A stretch of DNA of 64,000 bases from Alicyclobacillus sp. SO9. GTDB lineage: Bacteria; Bacillota; Bacilli; Alicyclobacillales; Alicyclobacillaceae. The DNA lies in the NCBI RefSeq assembly GCF_016406125.1, contig NZ_CP066339.1, positions 3,100,001-3,164,000 on the forward strand. The letters are read 5' to 3'. A program made the position numbers and the translations under genes. This document shows positions 63,528 through 64,000 of this stretch, piece by piece (the first letter of the stretch is position 1; every line of letters begins with the position of its first letter). A model generated the notes under the pieces. It did no database searches, was not told where the DNA came from, and saw only the letters and a program-made list of their open reading frames with translations.

Positions 63528-64000
63528 TCATTGCACCTTCCAAGTCAATGCTCGTACATGACTGTCAATCTGCGGTCGCACCAGGTCAATTACGTTTTGT
63601 CTTGTCGACCGATATGTTCTCACGACCTCATCCCAGGCAGCGTCGATGTTAAACCGATTGCCATCAACTACGATTGTCCATGCGAGTTCCGCATTTAACG
63701 GTATCTCGATCTTGTTCTCTCTGCAGTACAAATACCCAATGTCTGAAGGATATCCATCTCTCAGACCCTGTACGTAGGCCGTCAACTCCCTGGATGACCA
63801 ATACTTAATAGTGCCTAACTCGGCCGCTACTAGCGTCATTTCCCAATCCTTCAGCCCTTCCTCACGGCTGCCAACATAATACACCACTACGCCATCGGAG
63901 AGAACAGCACTCTCCAGGTGATCAAATGAGCAACCATCTTTCAGTAGCGAGTCTCTCAAAAACTGACTATTTGTTAAACCCCGAATGGGAACAAAACCGG
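63528..64000 (-). CDS. unknown protein, 5' part cut by right window edge
   Basis: At least 156 codons, open to the right edge (GFVPIRGLTNSQFLRDSLLK...). A TTG at 63959 could start a shorter product, but coding character continues upstream of it. No motif recognised; the C-terminus is mixed alpha-beta with one Cys in YLYCRENK. It lies just upstream of the GHKL-peptidase gene and may form an operon with it. Confidence 0.6.
   Translation of the reverse strand, partial: GFVPIRGLTNSQFLRDSLLKDGCSFDHLESAVLSDGVVVYYVGSREEGLKDWEMTLVAAELGTIKYWSSRELTAYVQGLRDGYPSDIGYLYCRENKIEIPLNAELAWTIVVDGNRFNIDAAWDEVVRTYRSTRQNVIDLVRPQIDSHVRALTWKVQ

Noticed and set aside
1-64000. tRNA genes and CRISPR arrays
   Set aside because: I looked for TTCGAATCC-like T-arms with matching acceptor stems and for regularly spaced direct repeats of 25-40 bp and found none; the 17-bp array has no spacers.

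Overview
The window looks like a chromosomal segment from a spore-forming, moderate-GC Bacillota (Firmicutes), most likely near Alicyclobacillus or another sulfur-metabolising acidophilic bacillus. Supporting signs are a GerA-type spore germination locus, a tryptophan T-box leader, a ZTP riboswitch, strong GGAGG ribosome sites with frequent GTG/TTG starts, a GbsR repressor, and an inorganic sulfur gene cluster. The placement is inference; there is no rRNA or other marker gene to fix it, and I found no tRNA gene and no CRISPR array.

Region 1 (about 1-11.7 kb) is a sulfur compound oxidation locus. The minus strand carries two unknown proteins, a LysR regulator, a fused iron-sulfur/NrfD membrane subunit, a molybdopterin catalytic subunit without Tat signal (SoeA-like) and a TauE/SafE exporter. 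The plus strand carries DsrE, TusA, a rhodanese-metallo-beta-lactamase fusion and a 32-residue membrane peptide. The two halves share a 630-bp divergent control region full of short repeats, and a 17-bp-period repeat array sits just before the fused subunit gene. The likely logic is thiol-bound sulfur handling (DsrE/TusA), persulfide to sulfite (rhodanese-MBL), then sulfite oxidation to the quinone pool or export.

Region 2 (11.7-16.5 kb) is a small catabolic operon (GbsR-type repressor, amidohydrolase, Rieske ferredoxin, betaine-aldehyde-type dehydrogenase) divergent from a glycine betaine binding lipoprotein, with two overlapping palindromes between them. Region 3 (16.6-25.9 kb) holds metabolic and accessory genes: a CXXC-less thioredoxin-reductase-like enzyme, dihydrofolate reductase, a MerR/TipAS regulator, folD under a ZTP riboswitch, a DUF1330 protein, an MFS transporter and several unknowns.

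Region 4 (25.9-51.1 kb) starts with an IS110-family element and continues with small accessory genes, signalling genes (PAS histidine kinase, diguanylate cyclase), an FTR1 iron permease, an APC exporter/LysR pair and trpS with its T-box. It is also a graveyard: a GerAA-GerAB deletion fusion, two multiply frameshifted MFS transporters and a frameshifted CPBP protease lie here.

Region 5 (51.1-64 kb) is a mobile defence island. After a decayed stretch there is a tyrosine recombinase, a 1,403-residue AVAST-like (Avs) STAND NTPase with an Mrr-like nuclease domain, a SEC-C protein with an HNH-like Cys/His set, a catalytically dead recombinase fragment, an orphan DGQHR (DndB-like) protein, a GHKL ATPase fused to a C-terminal HExxH metallopeptidase, and an unknown gene running off the right edge. 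The GHKL-peptidase and SEC-C proteins are the best candidates for undescribed defence components.
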